Shown: positions 5,815 through 6,434 of the stretch, piece after piece
Position numbering within the stretch: the first letter of the stretch is position 1
Layout of the letters: every line of letters begins with the position of its first letter
Source: Actinomycetes bacterium
GTDB taxonomy: Bacteria; Actinomycetota; Acidimicrobiia; Acidimicrobiales; Palsa-688
DNA: 6,434 nucleotides
Assembly (NCBI GenBank): GCA_021827225.1
Contig: JAKAXG010000263.1
Coordinates: 1 to 6,434 of the forward strand
Direction: 5' to 3'
Position numbers and translations under genes: made by a program
The notes under the pieces: model-generated
What the model was told of the DNA's origin: nothing
Database searches by the model: none
The model's input: the letters and a program-made list of their open reading frames with translations, nothing else

Positions 5815-6434
5815 TCAGCCGCGTCGCCGGCGGGGATCGAGCAGCGGCCACGCCGGCGCCGGCGCACCCGCCGCCGGCCCGCCGGCCATCCCCCGGCGGC
5901 GCCACGCCAGCCCCGAGAGGGCCTCCAGCACCACCCGGTTGGCCAGGTAGGCCGTGACCTCCGAGCTGTCGTAGGGCGGCGACACCTCTACCACGTCCAT
6001 CCCGGCGAGCGGCACTTCCATGGCGACGCGCCGGACGGCGTCGAGCAGCTGGCGGGGGGTGAGGCCCCCCGGCTCCGGCGTGCCGGTCCCCGGCGCCGAG
6101 CCGGGATCGACCACGTCCACATCGACCGACAGGAACACCGCGTCGCAGTCGTCGACGGCCAGGGCCATGGCCTCGGTCAGGCAGGCGTCGAGGCCCCGCT
6201 GCACCACCTCGGTCATCTCGTAGCTGCGCATGCCCTGCCCGGCCATCCAGGCCAGGGTCTCCGGTTCCGGCCAGTACCCGCGCAGCCCGATCTGCAGAAA
6301 ACGGTCGCCACGCGCCGCCCCCGACTCGATCAGCCGCCGCATCGGGGTGCCGTGGCCGACCAGGGACCCGAACTGGGTGTCGGCGGTGTCGGCGTGGGCG
6401 TCGAAGTGGATCACCGACACCCGCCCCCAGCCCA
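5815..6434 (-). CDS. Agmatinase/arginase-family ureohydrolase, N-terminus cut off by the window edge
   Basis: The C-terminal 205 residues of a binuclear manganese hydrolase that splits guanidino compounds (agmatine, arginine or related) to urea and an amine. In the window fragment, metal ligands are visible in DAHAD (D11, H13, D15) and SVDVDVVDP (D104, D106). The family signatures GHGTPMRR (26-33), APGTGTPEPGGLT (113-125) and VVEVSPPYD (147-155) are also present. The first metal-binding His (GGxHS region) and roughly the first 100-140 residues lie right of 6434. The frame is open to the edge (GWGR precedes the visible GTG at 6420), so that GTG is internal and not the start. The motif pattern is closer to agmatinase (SpeB-like) than to classical arginase, but substrate is uncertain, and guanidinobutyrase and similar enzymes share it. 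After about residue 177 there is an extra Ala/Gly/Pro/Arg-rich tail ending RRRRG. The gene converges on the acyl-CoA synthetase gene. Confidence 0.92.
   Translation of the reverse strand, partial: GWGRVSVIHFDAHADTADTQFGSLVGHGTPMRRLIESGAARGDRFLQIGLRGYWPEPETLAWMAGQGMRSYEMTEVVQRGLDACLTEAMALAVDDCDAVFLSVDVDVVDPGSAPGTGTPEPGGLTPRQLLDAVRRVAMEVPLAGMDVVEVSPPYDSSEVTAYLANRVVLEALSGLAWRRRGMAGGPAAGAPAPAWPLLDPRRRRG

Noticed and set aside
5034..5867. Minus-strand open frame (277 codons) opposite the synthetase
   Set aside because: It is an Arg/Gly/His-rich shadow frame that crosses the terminator hairpin and the end of the ureohydrolase gene.

Overview
The window is high-GC DNA with dense genes, GC-rich third codon positions, little intergenic space and several GTG/TTG starts. 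The protein families (an MprA/MprB-type two-component pair, a PdtaR-type ANTAR response regulator and a FadD19-like acyl-CoA synthetase) point to an actinobacterium (Actinomycetota). An acidimicrobial or other soil/aquatic lineage is possible, but the sequence alone does not fix the taxon. I see no tRNA, rRNA, CRISPR array, insertion sequence or phage gene.

Layout. Positions 1-424 (minus strand) hold the start of a gene that leaves the window on the left. It encodes a membrane-anchored or secreted protein with a long Ala/Pro-rich segment. Positions 425-695 are a low-GC control region. It contains a possible sigma-70-type promoter facing left, a perfect 10-bp hairpin in the presumed leader of the left gene, and a cluster of short CAGAT/ATCTG dyads. 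A small, uncertain plus-strand ORF (696-929) runs into the 3' end of the next gene. Positions 856-3065 (minus strand) are a response regulator and sensor histidine kinase that overlap by 4 nt (GTGA) and resemble mycobacterial MprA and MprB.

Across a 78-bp divergent gap, the plus strand carries a small coiled-coil protein (3144-3446), a PdtaR-like ANTAR response regulator (3529-4122) and a FadD19-like acyl-CoA synthetase (4140-5777). The last two are 17 nt apart and probably co-transcribed. A strong hairpin in the 37-nt convergent gap is the likely shared terminator with an agmatinase/arginase-family ureohydrolase (minus strand, 5815 to the right edge), whose N-terminus lies outside the window.

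How the genes relate. The MprAB-like pair would sense envelope stress and control transcription. The PdtaR-like protein would act on RNA through its ANTAR domain and needs a kinase encoded elsewhere. The synthetase activates a fatty or steroid-type acid as a CoA thioester, and the ureohydrolase serves nitrogen or polyamine metabolism. Most of this is ordinary chromosomal content. The least explained parts are the left-edge Ala/Pro-rich protein with its structured leader, the dyad cluster, the small ORF antisense to the kinase tail, and the pdtaR-synthetase linkage.
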